Positions 8,170-18,311 of a DNA stretch of 64,000 bases are shown piece after piece. The translations under genes were made by a program, and so were the position numbers. Source of the DNA: CAXBGS01 sp963975425 (GTDB taxonomy: Bacteria > Planctomycetota > Planctomycetia > Pirellulales > Pirellulaceae). Below the pieces are notes generated by a model. It made no database searches. It worked only from the letters and a program-made list of their open reading frames with translations, and was not told where the DNA came from. Where the stretch lies: assembly GCA_963975425.1 (NCBI GenBank), contig CAXBGS010000005.1, positions 434,001 through 498,000 of the forward strand, read 5' to 3'. Position 1 is the first letter of the stretch. Every line of letters begins with the position of its first letter.

Positions 8170-8988
8170 CTAGACCTGCGGTGCGGTCCCGAACGTCCTA
8201 CGCACGAACGCCGACGTGTGATCAAGCACTTCTTCATAGCTAAGTGGCTCGACGTCTTCGCCGATCAATTCCACTTCGAAGGGACCTTGATAGCGATGCC
8301 GCAATAACGTGTCCAAGATGTCTTCCAACGGCACGTTCCCGTCACCCAGCAAGCAACGATTCATTTCGCCTAGTGGGCAATGCCGGGCATCACCGAGTTG
8401 CACCAGGTGCAAATGTGGAATCACATCGGGCAGCCACCGAACCACTTCGTCGTCCATCCCGACGTGATAGGTGTCAAGCGTGAGACCGAGTGTCGGATTG
8501 TCAACTTTTTCCACGATCTCTAGCGTCGTTTCTAAATCGTTGACGAACGACCATTCGTCGCCACACCCGGGATGGATGGGTTCGATTGAAATACGCACGC
8601 CGAACTCGGCCGCGATTTCCGAAATTTCTTTCAACGCATCGCAAACGGTTCGCTGTGCATGATTGCGAATGTGATTGTTGCGACCACCGGCCAAAATGAT
8701 CAACGTTTCCGCTCTCAGATTCGCTGCGTCGCTGACCGCCGCAACCGCATCGGCGACGGCATCATCATACGCTCGGCCATCGCTTCCGGTAAATCCACCG
8801 GCCCAGGAAAGCGACGTCACACTTAGCGAGTGATCGGCAAGTAATTCGACAGCCCGGTCCACGCCAAAGTCTTCTAACTTGGGACGGAACACGCCGATTC
8901 CATTGAAGCCGCGTTTGGCGTATGCGGAGACGTCCTGTTCGAATCCCCAGCGAAGCGTCGAGAGTTGACTGATGGCAAGCGTAATCAT
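8170..8988 (-). CDS. Sugar phosphate isomerase/epimerase-like TIM-barrel protein
   Basis: A 272-residue protein of the xylose-isomerase-like TIM-barrel family (AP endonuclease 2 fold). Typical pieces are the N-terminal MITLAISQLSTLRW strand, FNGIGVFRPKLEDFG, SLSWAGGFTG, the Glu-containing strand ISIEPIHPGCGDEWSF, LGLTLDTYHVGMD, HLHLVQLGD and FEVELIGEDVE, which supply the His, Asp and Glu metal ligands. These enzymes interconvert keto and aldo sugars or inositol derivatives; the substrate is not readable. ATG 8988 was preferred over an upstream in-frame start at 9096, because the family fold begins at this Met and the extension is low in conserved features. Confidence 0.8.
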   Translation of the reverse strand: MITLAISQLSTLRWGFEQDVSAYAKRGFNGIGVFRPKLEDFGVDRAVELLADHSLSVTSLSWAGGFTGSDGRAYDDAVADAVAAVSDAANLRAETLIILAGGRNNHIRNHAQRTVCDALKEISEIAAEFGVRISIEPIHPGCGDEWSFVNDLETTLEIVEKVDNPTLGLTLDTYHVGMDDEVVRWLPDVIPHLHLVQLGDARHCPLGEMNRCLLGDGNVPLEDILDTLLRHRYQGPFEVELIGEDVEPLSYEEVLDHTSAFVRRTFGTAPQV

Positions 8989-9137
8989 CCGTGTGTCGTC
9001 GCTTGTGTTAAGAAAAGATCGATGCCCATTGAAGTAAGCGGCAGATTGTAACGAACATCGGCTACTTGTGATGTAGCGACTTCGCCGTGCCAACACGAAA
9101 TAATTTTCTTTCTGAAAAACGAAAAATATTGCCGAGG

Positions 9138-12100
9138 CTATTTGGTCGATTCGCCATCGGGTGTGTCTTGATCAGAACGATCGTACTTCATGTGCGGCAA
9201 TCGTCGCCCCTGACTGCGTGCGGTCGTGAGTTGATGCATCATCTCATCAACCGAGAGCGGAACGATCGCGACGGTCATCAGTTTTTGTGGATCAATTTCG
9301 CTGCCAGCACGTCGCTTTGCTAGCAGTTCGACTTCTTCTTCCAAGGCATACAGCCACGCCGGCACGTCGAGCCCAACGCCGGTGGGATGCCGCGTTAACA
9401 ACTCGGATTCTTGTTCCAACAAATCGAATTCGCGGCTGCGCACTTTTTCATCGGCGTTCCGATTCGTTTCAGCGTCCCGCATGGCAGGACCGACCAACGC
9501 GCGCATTCTGGCGATCGTCATGGGTTGGACGAATCTTTCCAAAATTCGATCGGCCACCGTGGGCATACGCATCGCGTAATCGCGCTGCATCTTCTTGAGC
9601 ATTTTGACGTACAGTTCGGCTTCGGCGCCGATCCGTTCACTCAGGCTCCGGCGCCAGATCATCGCGGAGTGATCCAGACCGCTGCGGACGAGCACCTCAT
9701 GCGCCCACATGACCGGCTTCAGGTTCCAGGCGATCCGTTCATACCGTGTTCGCAAGCGCAAGAAATCCATGAACATGTGAATCAAGTCGCCTCGATCACT
9801 TTGCGTCGTCGTACTGTTGTAGTCTTGGTACTCGGCATGATGTTCGATCAAGGACTCGTAGACGACCGTGATCCAGCGTTCGGCTTCCTCGATGCTCAAC
9901 ACGCCGGACGCCAAGTCCTCGCACAAACGTGTGTCGCACATCAAGTCTTCGCCCTCTTCCATGACTCGACGCAACCAATCGGCGACGCCTTGATGCAAGA
10001 CCGCACGTACGTTGCCAAGCTGCAAGAACGTTTGGGTGAAGATAGGATCGCCGTACTCGGTTACGAACTCGACGAGCCGTTCCCATTTGCGTGGATCACT
10101 CACGGTCTCTAGCGGCGACAATCGCAGCGTTTGGCTGTGAGCCAACCAACTTCCCAACAGCGTTTCCGTCAGACGTTCCAGCAGCGGAATCAGGTCCTCG
10201 GCAACCGCTTCGTCGATTTCCCGATCACGACAAGGCTCGTTTTTCTTGGTCGCTCTGTCTTCTCCGCTGCGGGCAGAGTTGACCAGCGATGTCACAAGCG
10301 AACGAAACCCGGCGCGAAACAATCCATCAAATTCGGTCACCGCACCGATGCCGATCGAGTTGCGTTGTTCCATTTCACGAGCGGTCTCGATCAACTGACA
10401 CGCTTGGACCACCAATCCTCGTCGCGGTAACCAGTGCATCAAGTGCCGAAGCACGCGTTGCCGCAATCGCGCGACATAGATCTTGACCGGATCACCGCCA
10501 CGCGAAAGCGGGATATAAAGCAGATTCTTATCGCGGAGCGCGTCTAAGAATGCAGGAAAGGTTTGACTCGCCGAATCGACATCGCCAGCGATCAATGCGG
10601 CAAACATCTGCACGGCGTGCTCGTCGTCCTCGGCCATTTCTTCGCCATCGCCCTGGGGCGTGGCGGTGCCAGCGTCTTTGGAATCGAGCGTCAGCAGAGC
10701 ACCACAGATCAGCCGGCGTGCGTCTGACATTTCGACCGCGGTGTTGATGATGCGTTCCATCAACGAATCGCGTATCACACGACTGCGGTCATAGCTGCGC
10801 ATCGATTCTTTGTCGCTGCGTTCGAGCGCGATTTCGTATTCGCGAACGCTGTCCAACAGTTCCAACAGTCCGACACGATTCTCGCGTGCCCGGCGTGCCC
10901 ATCCGCGCAACGACTCAAGTTGGTCGTCGCGATCGGTCTGCTGCGCGTCCGTCCAAGACGCCTCATCCGATGGCGGCGCGTTGCTGGCCGAGATCGCCAC
11001 GTCCGCAGCGACCGCCCACATCCGGGCCAGTGACTGCAAGAATGTCAGGTGGTCGACCAAACGTTTTGATTCCGATTCCAACTCTTCCAATGTAAAGTTG
11101 TCACCGAAATCAAAAATCGCACCGTCGTTTCCGTCATCAGTGGTGTCGCGGTACGTCATGTTTTCGTACGCGGCGTCAAAGATCCCACCATCGTCGTCGC
11201 CCTGATCGACGCTGGTCAATTCTTGGTCCCAATCGCGAGGCGGCTTTTCATTTCGCTGCAACCGAAACTCCGGCGCCGACCAAAACTCTTCGGCGTTCGC
11301 CTCCAGGTAATCAAAGAACTTTCGCGCCAATCGCCAGACATCGCTCGGCGATGCCGGTTCGTCATCGTCACCAGGCTGTTCTTCGCATCGGTCATCGATC
11401 CCGTTGTCGGTTCCACGAAGGCGCAGCAACCAACGCTCGGCTAACCTTGGCAGCGAACTGCCGCCAAGCCGCAGACCGATGCGATCGGCGTTGCTAAGCC
11501 AGTGCACCAGCAGTGCCATCGCGGAAACAAAGTCGCGTCGTTCCAGCAGCGCCGAAATGACCAGCGCGTACGCTCTGGGCGAATCGAACAGGTCGGCGTG
11601 CTGTGCCCAGAAACGAACATCCCCGGCGGCCGCGCCTCCTTCATGCCAAAACCGCAGCGCGCGGGCGACCAACTTGGCCGATTCGTACGACACCATGGGG
11701 TCGGCTGCATCGATGGAATCTAACGTGTGTGCTGCGAACTGCCGCCACCACTCCGCGATATCGCGATAGATGGTTTCCATCTGGTTGTAACAATGTTCGT
11801 CATTGCGTGCCGCAGCCTCGCTCCAGACGCGAGCGGTGTAACCGAACAACTGTTCGATCAAATACAACAGATCGTCTAGTCGCGAATCATGAATGCCGCT
11901 GTCCGGGCCGGCGAACAAGTGAAAGTTTCCGCTGTAACCGAGGATGTTCCACGGGTCTAACAGGGCACCGCAATCGATCGCGCGTTTGATCAGATCAAAC
12001 GACATCTCTGGCACCTTGGCCGCTTTTTCGATGTCACCACTGCGCAGCGACCTTAGCCCCAGCGTCATCTCGCAATCGATACGGCACATCATTCGCGCCG

Positions 12101-13337
12101 ATGTCGCCGGGACCGTGTCGACCTGCCGCGCGGCCGCATCCGGATAGCCCATCCGCGCGTACAAACGAGCGAGTTGGACATGCTGCAACTGAGCGGCGCG
12201 TCTTTGTGCCAATGCGGCATTGAGATGCTGACGGGCGGCACCAAAGGGCTGGCGCCGCCGCTGTTGTTCATCGTTGAGTCGTTCCAGGTGGCGGCCGGTC
12301 AGCTGCTTCATGCGATCGTCATAAAACGCGTCGCGGTAGCTGGCGATTGGTTTCATCAACGCACCCAGGGTGACCTCACTGGAATGCGCCGCCGGCCCCC
12401 AACCGCTAATCCCCGATGCCATCAAGATCGTTCCCGCCAGCACGGTGGCGGTTTCGATCATCAATTCGTCGCGATCGATTTCCGACGGTTCCTGCACGCG
12501 TTCTAACAACGCATCCAGCGTGACCTGCCGCAGCACGAATCGGTAAAAGTATCCCTCGTTATCGACCGCTCGATCGTCCCATCCGCCGAAGTGATAGTTG
12601 GGACGTCGATTGACGGGATGATCAAAATCGTACGCTCGCGGATCGAGCGAAAGTTCTTTCATTCGTTCCAGATCGAACGATGCCGCCCGCAAAATATCCG
12701 GATCGGTCGCCTGCAATGTTTCAATCGCGAGCTGGACGATTTCACGGTACGGCCCGGCCGAGACACCGGCGCCTTGAACAAACAGCGGGATCGGCCGCAC
12801 AAATTCGTGTGGATAGGGTTCACAACGGCGATTTTCTAACATCGCCACGGGACGGTATCCGACAAAATCATTCAACCGTTCAATGGTCGTTTGCACGACG
12901 GTCGCATCGTCGGCCTCGGGCATCTCTTCGGTGATCAACGGCAAAATAGATTCCGCCGCGCGTGCCAAAAAGAACCCGTTGAAAACGACTTCGGGCTCTT
13001 GATGAAACAGCAGATCACGATGAAAGTCAAAATACGCCGGCAACAGTTCCGACCACAACAATTGCACGACGCGACGGCCTTGTGCGATATCACGAAACGC
13101 GGAATGTTCCGAATGCAATTCGTCCAGCGTTTCGATCAAACGGTCTTTGAGAACCAGAAACGCCGGCGGCCCAGAAAGCGGATCGCCATCGGACGCAGCC
13201 TCATAGGCTTCGTTCCACGCCGTTAACGTCAAGACATCGCACTGACCTGACGAGAAATTAAGATAGCCCGCTAACCGCCTTAGCGACTCACGAAGAGATT
13301 CGGCGGACGCGTTGTTAGTCATCAGGCGACTTGCCAT
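9138..13337 (-). CDS. Very large orphan protein of about 1400 residues
   Basis: One uninterrupted frame of 4.2 kb with no frameshift and no recognisable catalytic motif. The protein is rich in acidic, Arg and Trp residues and predicted to be largely helical, with alternating stretches that recall alpha-solenoids. A highly acidic insertion lies about halfway (runs such as GDDDEPASPSD and DQGDDDGG). There is no signal peptide or transmembrane helix, so it is probably cytoplasmic. The start is ATG 13337 or 13322; a TTG at 13355 is also in frame. It stands between the isomerase-like gene and the histone-like gene on the same strand. I do not recognise it. Confidence 0.75.
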   Translation of the reverse strand: MASRLMTNNASAESLRESLRRLAGYLNFSSGQCDVLTLTAWNEAYEAASDGDPLSGPPAFLVLKDRLIETLDELHSEHSAFRDIAQGRRVVQLLWSELLPAYFDFHRDLLFHQEPEVVFNGFFLARAAESILPLITEEMPEADDATVVQTTIERLNDFVGYRPVAMLENRRCEPYPHEFVRPIPLFVQGAGVSAGPYREIVQLAIETLQATDPDILRAASFDLERMKELSLDPRAYDFDHPVNRRPNYHFGGWDDRAVDNEGYFYRFVLRQVTLDALLERVQEPSEIDRDELMIETATVLAGTILMASGISGWGPAAHSSEVTLGALMKPIASYRDAFYDDRMKQLTGRHLERLNDEQQRRRQPFGAARQHLNAALAQRRAAQLQHVQLARLYARMGYPDAAARQVDTVPATSARMMCRIDCEMTLGLRSLRSGDIEKAAKVPEMSFDLIKRAIDCGALLDPWNILGYSGNFHLFAGPDSGIHDSRLDDLLYLIEQLFGYTARVWSEAAARNDEHCYNQMETIYRDIAEWWRQFAAHTLDSIDAADPMVSYESAKLVARALRFWHEGGAAAGDVRFWAQHADLFDSPRAYALVISALLERRDFVSAMALLVHWLSNADRIGLRLGGSSLPRLAERWLLRLRGTDNGIDDRCEEQPGDDDEPASPSDVWRLARKFFDYLEANAEEFWSAPEFRLQRNEKPPRDWDQELTSVDQGDDDGGIFDAAYENMTYRDTTDDGNDGAIFDFGDNFTLEELESESKRLVDHLTFLQSLARMWAVAADVAISASNAPPSDEASWTDAQQTDRDDQLESLRGWARRARENRVGLLELLDSVREYEIALERSDKESMRSYDRSRVIRDSLMERIINTAVEMSDARRLICGALLTLDSKDAGTATPQGDGEEMAEDDEHAVQMFAALIAGDVDSASQTFPAFLDALRDKNLLYIPLSRGGDPVKIYVARLRQRVLRHLMHWLPRRGLVVQACQLIETAREMEQRNSIGIGAVTEFDGLFRAGFRSLVTSLVNSARSGEDRATKKNEPCRDREIDEAVAEDLIPLLERLTETLLGSWLAHSQTLRLSPLETVSDPRKWERLVEFVTEYGDPIFTQTFLQLGNVRAVLHQGVADWLRRVMEEGEDLMCDTRLCEDLASGVLSIEEAERWITVVYESLIEHHAEYQDYNSTTTQSDRGDLIHMFMDFLRLRTRYERIAWNLKPVMWAHEVLVRSGLDHSAMIWRRSLSERIGAEAELYVKMLKKMQRDYAMRMPTVADRILERFVQPMTIARMRALVGPAMRDAETNRNADEKVRSREFDLLEQESELLTRHPTGVGLDVPAWLYALEEEVELLAKRRAGSEIDPQKLMTVAIVPLSVDEMMHQLTTARSQGRRLPHMKYDRSDQDTPDGESTK

Positions 13338-13476
13338 GTTGCTGCGAGAAAACAATCCGGTGCGGCACCGCTAGGCAAAACGCTGTTGCACGACTGGTTA
13401 CGAAACGTAATCGCAACCTGTCGCCGGTGGTGAAACGAATGGATAAAGATGCCAGCTGCCAACATGATTCGGTGAA

Positions 13477-13806
13477 TTACCGCCGCTTTCGGTTTGCAGA
13501 TTTCTTCTTTGCCTTCTTAGCGACAGCCTTTTTCTTCGTCGCCTTCTTTTTCGTTGATTTCTTTGCCGCTGCCTTTTTCACGCTTGGCTTTGCGGCTTTG
13601 ACTTTCTTCTTGGTCGTTTTCTTCTTGGCGGTTGTGGCGGTTTTCTTTTTTGACGATTTCTTTTTCGTCACGGTCGCTTTGGCAGATTTTTTCTTAGCCG
13701 TTTTCTTTTTCGTCGTCGACTTCTTCTTGGTGGATGATGCGCCACCGAATGCCGCGCCCCAGCCGTCTGCATACTTCTCGGTTGCTCCGACTCTTAAAAT
13801 CGTCAT
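13477..13806 (-). CDS. Lysine-rich histone H1-like DNA-binding protein
   Basis: About 109 residues. A short globular head (MTILRVGATEKYADGWGAAF) is followed by about 85 residues of Lys, Ala, Thr and Ser in KKKTTKKK/AAAKKS-type repeats, ending in RKRR. The composition matches the C-terminal tail of eukaryotic H1 and bacterial Hc1/AlgP-type proteins, so nonspecific DNA compaction is the likely role. ATG 13806 was chosen because GGAG sits 6 bases upstream; a further in-frame start at 13845 is less likely. Bacteria with condensed nucleoids, including planctomycetes, often carry such proteins. Confidence 0.85.
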   Translation of the reverse strand: MTILRVGATEKYADGWGAAFGGASSTKKKSTTKKKTAKKKSAKATVTKKKSSKKKTATTAKKKTTKKKVKAAKPSVKKAAAKKSTKKKATKKKAVAKKAKKKSANRKRR

Positions 13807-14014
13807 CGTTTCTCCTTGATTGATGGTTGTATAAACAGTTCGCACGGAATGACCGGACGGATCAACGCCCCATCCGATCTGACCCGCTCATGATCCGCTC
13901 ATGATCCGCGCCGGGCCGTGATGCACGACCGGCACTGTGCTGCGTCACCGGCAAGACACTCGAATCGAATCACGGCCAGACGTTGACGCGATGAGACGAG
14001 TGCGTGGCGAATCG

Positions 14015-15697
14015 TTAACCCGCGTGGATGCTCTTGTACCGCGTGGCACGACGAGACTCGTCATCGGGATCGTCCCCCATTCGTTCTCGCAAGTTCCGTT
14101 CGTAGGTATCAAAGTTGCCTTCACACCAGGTCAGTTTTCCGTCGCCTTCGAACGCTAGGATATGCGTTGCAAGCCGATCCAGGAACCAGCGGTCGTGACT
14201 GGTCACCACGACGCATCCGGCGAAGTTCGCGATGGCTTCCTCGAGCGCCCGCAATGTGTCCACATCCAGGTCGTTGGTCGGTTCGTCCAGCAGCAACACG
14301 TTGCAACCTTGACGCAGCAGCTTGGCTAAATGCACTCGGTTTCGTTCACCGCCGGACAGATTGCCGACTTTCTTTTCTTGGTCGGGGCCTTTGAAGTTGA
14401 ATCGGGCGACGTAGGCTCGTGCGGCGATATTTCGGCCGCCCATCACGATCGTTTCCGTCCCGCCGCTGATTTCTTGGAAGACCGTTTTTTCGGGATCCAA
14501 GGCCGCACGACTCTGATCGACGTATCCCAAATCGACCGTATCGCCGACGCGAATCGTCCCGTTGTCTGGCTGTTCTTGGCCGGTGAACATGCGGAACAAC
14601 GTCGTCTTGCCGGCACCGTTAGGACCGATAATGCCGACGATCCCACCGGCCGGCAATCGGAACGTCAGGTCGTCGATCAAGACTTTGTCGCCGAATGCCT
14701 TGTTCACGTTGGTGCCTTCGATGACCACTTCGCCCAGATGCCGTCCTGAGGGAATTTGAATTTCCAGATCGTCTGGCCGGTCCTCAAAGGACTGCGAGGA
14801 AAGCTCTTCGTACGACTTGATCCGTGCTTTACTCTTTGCTTGACGCGCCTTGGGGCTCATGCGAATCCATTCCAATTCGCGTGCCAGCGTTTTCTCGCGA
14901 GCCTTCTGCTGACGCTTCTCGAGTTCCATGCGTTTGTGGCGAGCTTCCAGCCACGAGGTATAGTTGCCTTCGAACGGAATCCCCTTGCCGCGATCGATTT
15001 CCAAGATCCACTGGGCGACGTTATCCAAGAAATATCGATCGTGCGTCACCGCGACGACGGTACCTTCGTATCTTGCCAGGTGCTGCTCTAACCACGAGAC
15101 ACTCTCGGCATCCAAGTGGTTGGTCGGTTCATCCAGCAACAGCAGATCCGGCTGGCGAATCAACAACTGGCACATCGCGACGCGACGTTTTTCGCCACCG
15201 GACAATTTTGAAACATCGGCATCGCCCGGGGGTAAGTTCATCACCGCCATCGACATTTCGACTTGGCGGTCCAGTTCCCACAAGTTGGCCGCGTCGATCG
15301 TGTCCTGCAGCCGTGCCATTTCATCACACAGCTTTTGCATTTTCTCGTCGTCGGTGACCTCGCCAAGTTCGACGCTGATTTCGTTGTAACGGTCCAAGAT
15401 TGCTTGCCGCTCGGCGACAGCTTCCTGCACGTTTTCGAAAACCGTTTTGGTTTCATCCAAGGGCGGTTCTTGCGGCAGGTATCCGACAGAATAGCCGGCG
15501 TGCAACTTGGCCGTCCCGTCAAACTCAGTATCTTGCCCGGCCATGATCCTTAGCAGCGTCGACTTACCGGCACCGTTGGGGCCCAGGACACCAATTTTGG
15601 CGCCTGGATAGAACGCCAAGTGAACGTCTTCAAGAATCGTTTTCTGGCCATGCTTTTTCGTCAGGCCCGCAATTTGGTAAATGAAATGTGTCGACAT
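14015..15697 (-). CDS. ettA: Energy-dependent translational throttle protein EttA (ABC-F ATPase)
   Basis: A 560-residue ABC-F protein with two nucleotide-binding domains and no membrane segment. Both Walker A motifs are intact (GPNGAGKST and GPNGAGKTT), as are both LSGGE signatures and the Walker B strands LLLLDEPTNHLD and VLLLDEPTNDLD. The linker between the domains carries the long basic helix with ELEWIRMSPKARQAKSKARI, which is diagnostic of the EttA branch and contacts tRNA in the ribosomal E site. EttA gates entry into elongation according to the ATP/ADP ratio. The length matches the family (about 555). It lies 85 bases from guaA on the same strand. Confidence 0.97.
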   Translation of the reverse strand: MSTHFIYQIAGLTKKHGQKTILEDVHLAFYPGAKIGVLGPNGAGKSTLLRIMAGQDTEFDGTAKLHAGYSVGYLPQEPPLDETKTVFENVQEAVAERQAILDRYNEISVELGEVTDDEKMQKLCDEMARLQDTIDAANLWELDRQVEMSMAVMNLPPGDADVSKLSGGEKRRVAMCQLLIRQPDLLLLDEPTNHLDAESVSWLEQHLARYEGTVVAVTHDRYFLDNVAQWILEIDRGKGIPFEGNYTSWLEARHKRMELEKRQQKAREKTLARELEWIRMSPKARQAKSKARIKSYEELSSQSFEDRPDDLEIQIPSGRHLGEVVIEGTNVNKAFGDKVLIDDLTFRLPAGGIVGIIGPNGAGKTTLFRMFTGQEQPDNGTIRVGDTVDLGYVDQSRAALDPEKTVFQEISGGTETIVMGGRNIAARAYVARFNFKGPDQEKKVGNLSGGERNRVHLAKLLRQGCNVLLLDEPTNDLDVDTLRALEEAIANFAGCVVVTSHDRWFLDRLATHILAFEGDGKLTWCEGNFDTYERNLRERMGDDPDDESRRATRYKSIHAG

Positions 15698-15782
15698 AGG
15701 TTTTGGATAGATTGATATTCGATGAGTTGAACTTGGTGGAACTGACGGGGACGCGCCGTGGCCGGGGCAACCACATCGATTC

Positions 15783-17378
15783 CTATTCCCACTCGATGGT
15801 GGCGGGCGGTTTGCTGCTGATGTCGTAGCAAACGCGGTTGACGCCCTTGACCTCGTTAATGATTCGGGTGCTCATCCGAGCCAGCAAATCGTATGGCAGA
15901 CGGCTCCAATCGGCCGTCATGAAATCGTTCGTGTTCACACTGCGGATCGCGATCGCGTTGTCGTACGTTCGCGCATCGCCCATCACGCCAACACTTTGCA
16001 CTGGCAGCAGAACGGCAAACGACTGGCTGGTTTCGCGGTACAGTCCCGCCGCTTCGATTTCGCTGACAACGATGGAGTCGGCTTCTCGCAGCACGTTCAG
16101 CTTTTCACGCGTGACTTCGCCCAGACAACGGACGGCCAAACCGGGCCCGGGAAACGGATGCCGCCACACGAGTTGTTCCGGCAGCCCCAGTTCCAAGCCC
16201 AAACGGCGGACTTCGTCCTTGAACAGATCACGCAGCGGCTCGATCAATTCGAACCCTAATTCATCGGGCAATCCGCCAACGTTGTGATGCAGCTTGATCG
16301 TTGCGGCTGGCCCATCCGGGTCGGCACCGCTTTCAATGACATCCGGATACAAAGTGCCTTGAGCCAAGAAGTCCGCATCTTTGATCTTGAGTGCTTCTTC
16401 CTTAAAGCATTCGATGAAGGCGTATCCGATCCGCTTGCGTTTTTCTTGTGGTTCGCTGATGCCGTCAAGCGTTTTCAGGAATCGCTCTTCCGCATCGACC
16501 ACATGCAGGTCGGCCTTGAAGTGATTGGAAAACTCGTCGATCACCAAACGTTGTTCGTCTTTGCGAAGCAGACCGTTGTCAATCAGGATGCAAGAAAGCT
16601 GTGGACCGATCGCTTTGTATAACAAGGCCGCCACGACCGATGAATCAACGCCGCCGCTGAGCCCACAAATCACGCGTCGGTCGCCGACTTGTTCGCGAAC
16701 CTTAGCGATCGTCGCATCGGCAAAGTCACCCAGCCGCCAACTCGGCTCGCATCCACAGACACCGATCACGAAATTCTCGAGCACTTTACCGCCCAACGGC
16801 GTGTGCGTGACTTCGGGGTGAAACTGCATCGCGTAAACCGGCAGATCGCGATGTCGAACCGCCGCATAGGGACACGTGGCTGTTTCCGCGAGTGTTTCGA
16901 ATTGCTCCGAGATCGACGACACTTGATCGCCGTGGCTCATCCAGACTTCCATGTCCGAGGGTAACCCGGCGAACAGCTTGCCATGCTGGCTGATGTGGCA
17001 ATTCGCGCGGCCGTATTCGCGGCTAGGCGTGTGATCGACGCGGCCACCGAGCGCTTCGCACGCCAGTTGCATCCCGTAGCAAATGCCTAAGACGGGAATG
17101 CCCAGCTGGAACAGTTCTGGATCGCACCGCGGGGCGCCTTCTTCGTAGACACTGGACGGTCCGCCCGAGAGGATGATTCCTTGCGGAGCGATTTCGCGCA
17201 GCCGCTCGGCCGAGATCTCGTGCCGCAGAATCTGGCAATAAACGTTCTGTTCACGCACACGGCGAGCGATCAACTGTGCGTACTGCGATCCAAAATCCAA
17301 CACAACGATGCGTTGGTTCGTGAGGGATTCGCCGCTGGTATCTCGCTGTTCCGCCGCAGCGGTTTTTACTCCGGTCAT
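15783..17378 (-). CDS. guaA: GMP synthase (glutamine-hydrolysing)
   Basis: Catalyses XMP + Gln + ATP to GMP, the last step of guanine nucleotide synthesis. The N-terminal class I amidotransferase domain shows VLDFGSQYAQLIARRVRE, the nucleophile Cys in VLGICYGMQ and the catalytic His-Glu in MQFHPEVTHT. The ATP-pyrophosphatase domain has the SGGVDSSV P-loop, and the C-terminus ends in the typical PPATIEWE. ATG 17378 is preferred; the upstream in-frame TTG at 17411 would add 11 residues. The gene is divergent from surE, with a 171-base spacer. Confidence 0.97.
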   Translation of the reverse strand: MTGVKTAAAEQRDTSGESLTNQRIVVLDFGSQYAQLIARRVREQNVYCQILRHEISAERLREIAPQGIILSGGPSSVYEEGAPRCDPELFQLGIPVLGICYGMQLACEALGGRVDHTPSREYGRANCHISQHGKLFAGLPSDMEVWMSHGDQVSSISEQFETLAETATCPYAAVRHRDLPVYAMQFHPEVTHTPLGGKVLENFVIGVCGCEPSWRLGDFADATIAKVREQVGDRRVICGLSGGVDSSVVAALLYKAIGPQLSCILIDNGLLRKDEQRLVIDEFSNHFKADLHVVDAEERFLKTLDGISEPQEKRKRIGYAFIECFKEEALKIKDADFLAQGTLYPDVIESGADPDGPAATIKLHHNVGGLPDELGFELIEPLRDLFKDEVRRLGLELGLPEQLVWRHPFPGPGLAVRCLGEVTREKLNVLREADSIVVSEIEAAGLYRETSQSFAVLLPVQSVGVMGDARTYDNAIAIRSVNTNDFMTADWSRLPYDLLARMSTRIINEVKGVNRVCYDISSKPPATIEWE

Positions 17379-17549
17379 AGGGATGATGCTTTTGTTTGCC
17401 AGAGATAACAATTCACCGCGGGTCGCGGGAAGTAATCTCGAAGTGTAGAAAATCAGACTTCGAAACCCAAGGGGCGGTCAAATCCGCGGCAACGACGAAT
17501 CGGTGCCCGAAGACCGTTACCACGTGCAAAACGCCGTGAGAACAATGCC

Positions 17550-18311
17550 GTGAGAATCCTGTTGACCAATGACGACGGTGTCTTCGCGCCCGGCCTATTC
17601 GCACTGCAACAGCAGCTTCGGCACCTGGGCGAAGTCGTCGTGGTAGCGCCGGCGACCGAACAAAGCGGTGTCGGGCACTCGATTACCTTCCTGACGCCGT
17701 TGACCTGCAAATCAATCCATCGCGAGGGACAACACTGGGCCTGGGCCGTGGACGGATCGCCGGCCGATTGCGTCAAACTGGCCATTGCGGAGCTGTTCAA
17801 GGACAACCCGGTCGACCTGGTCGTCAGCGGCATCAATAACGGGCTGAATGCGGGCATCAACGTGCTTTACAGCGGAACGGTGGCCGCAGCAATCGAAGGA
17901 GCCTTCTTTGGCGTGACCAGCGTCGCCGTTTCGCTGGAATATGACCCCGACGCAGATTTCCAATCCGCCGCGGTCATCGCCAGGAACGTCATCAGCGGCA
18001 TTGCGAACCGTCGCGATGCTCAGGGCAAACTATTCAATCTGAACATTCCCACCGTTGCCACCGAATCGCCTCGCGAACTGAAGGTGGTGCCGATGGGTCT
18101 AGCCCAATACGGACGCACTTACGAAAAGCGGCAAGACCCCGGCGGGCGTGATTACTATTGGGCGCTTTGGTCGGACCCCGATCCGGCACCACCGGAATCG
18201 GCGGACGTCACCGAACTGCGCAACGGAAATGTGACGTTGACGCCGCTGAACTTTGACCTGGCCGATCATTCGATGTTGGCCGATATGACGGATTGGAATC
18301 TAAAAACTTGA
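17550..18311 (+). CDS. surE: 5'/3'-nucleotidase SurE
   Basis: A metal-dependent phosphatase acting on nucleoside monophosphates, cytoplasmic. The N-terminus MRILLTNDDGVFAPG carries the Asp8-Asp9 metal ligands. The central SGINNGLNAGINVLYSGTVA is the family signature and supplies the Asn ligand, and VVAPATEQSGVGHSIT is also conserved. Translation starts at GTG 17550, where the conserved frame begins. The stop codon overlaps the ATG of the next gene (TGATG), indicating translational coupling. Length of 253 residues is normal. Confidence 0.96.
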   Translation: MRILLTNDDGVFAPGLFALQQQLRHLGEVVVVAPATEQSGVGHSITFLTPLTCKSIHREGQHWAWAVDGSPADCVKLAIAELFKDNPVDLVVSGINNGLNAGINVLYSGTVAAAIEGAFFGVTSVAVSLEYDPDADFQSAAVIARNVISGIANRRDAQGKLFNLNIPTVATESPRELKVVPMGLAQYGRTYEKRQDPGGRDYYWALWSDPDPAPPESADVTELRNGNVTLTPLNFDLADHSMLADMTDWNLKT

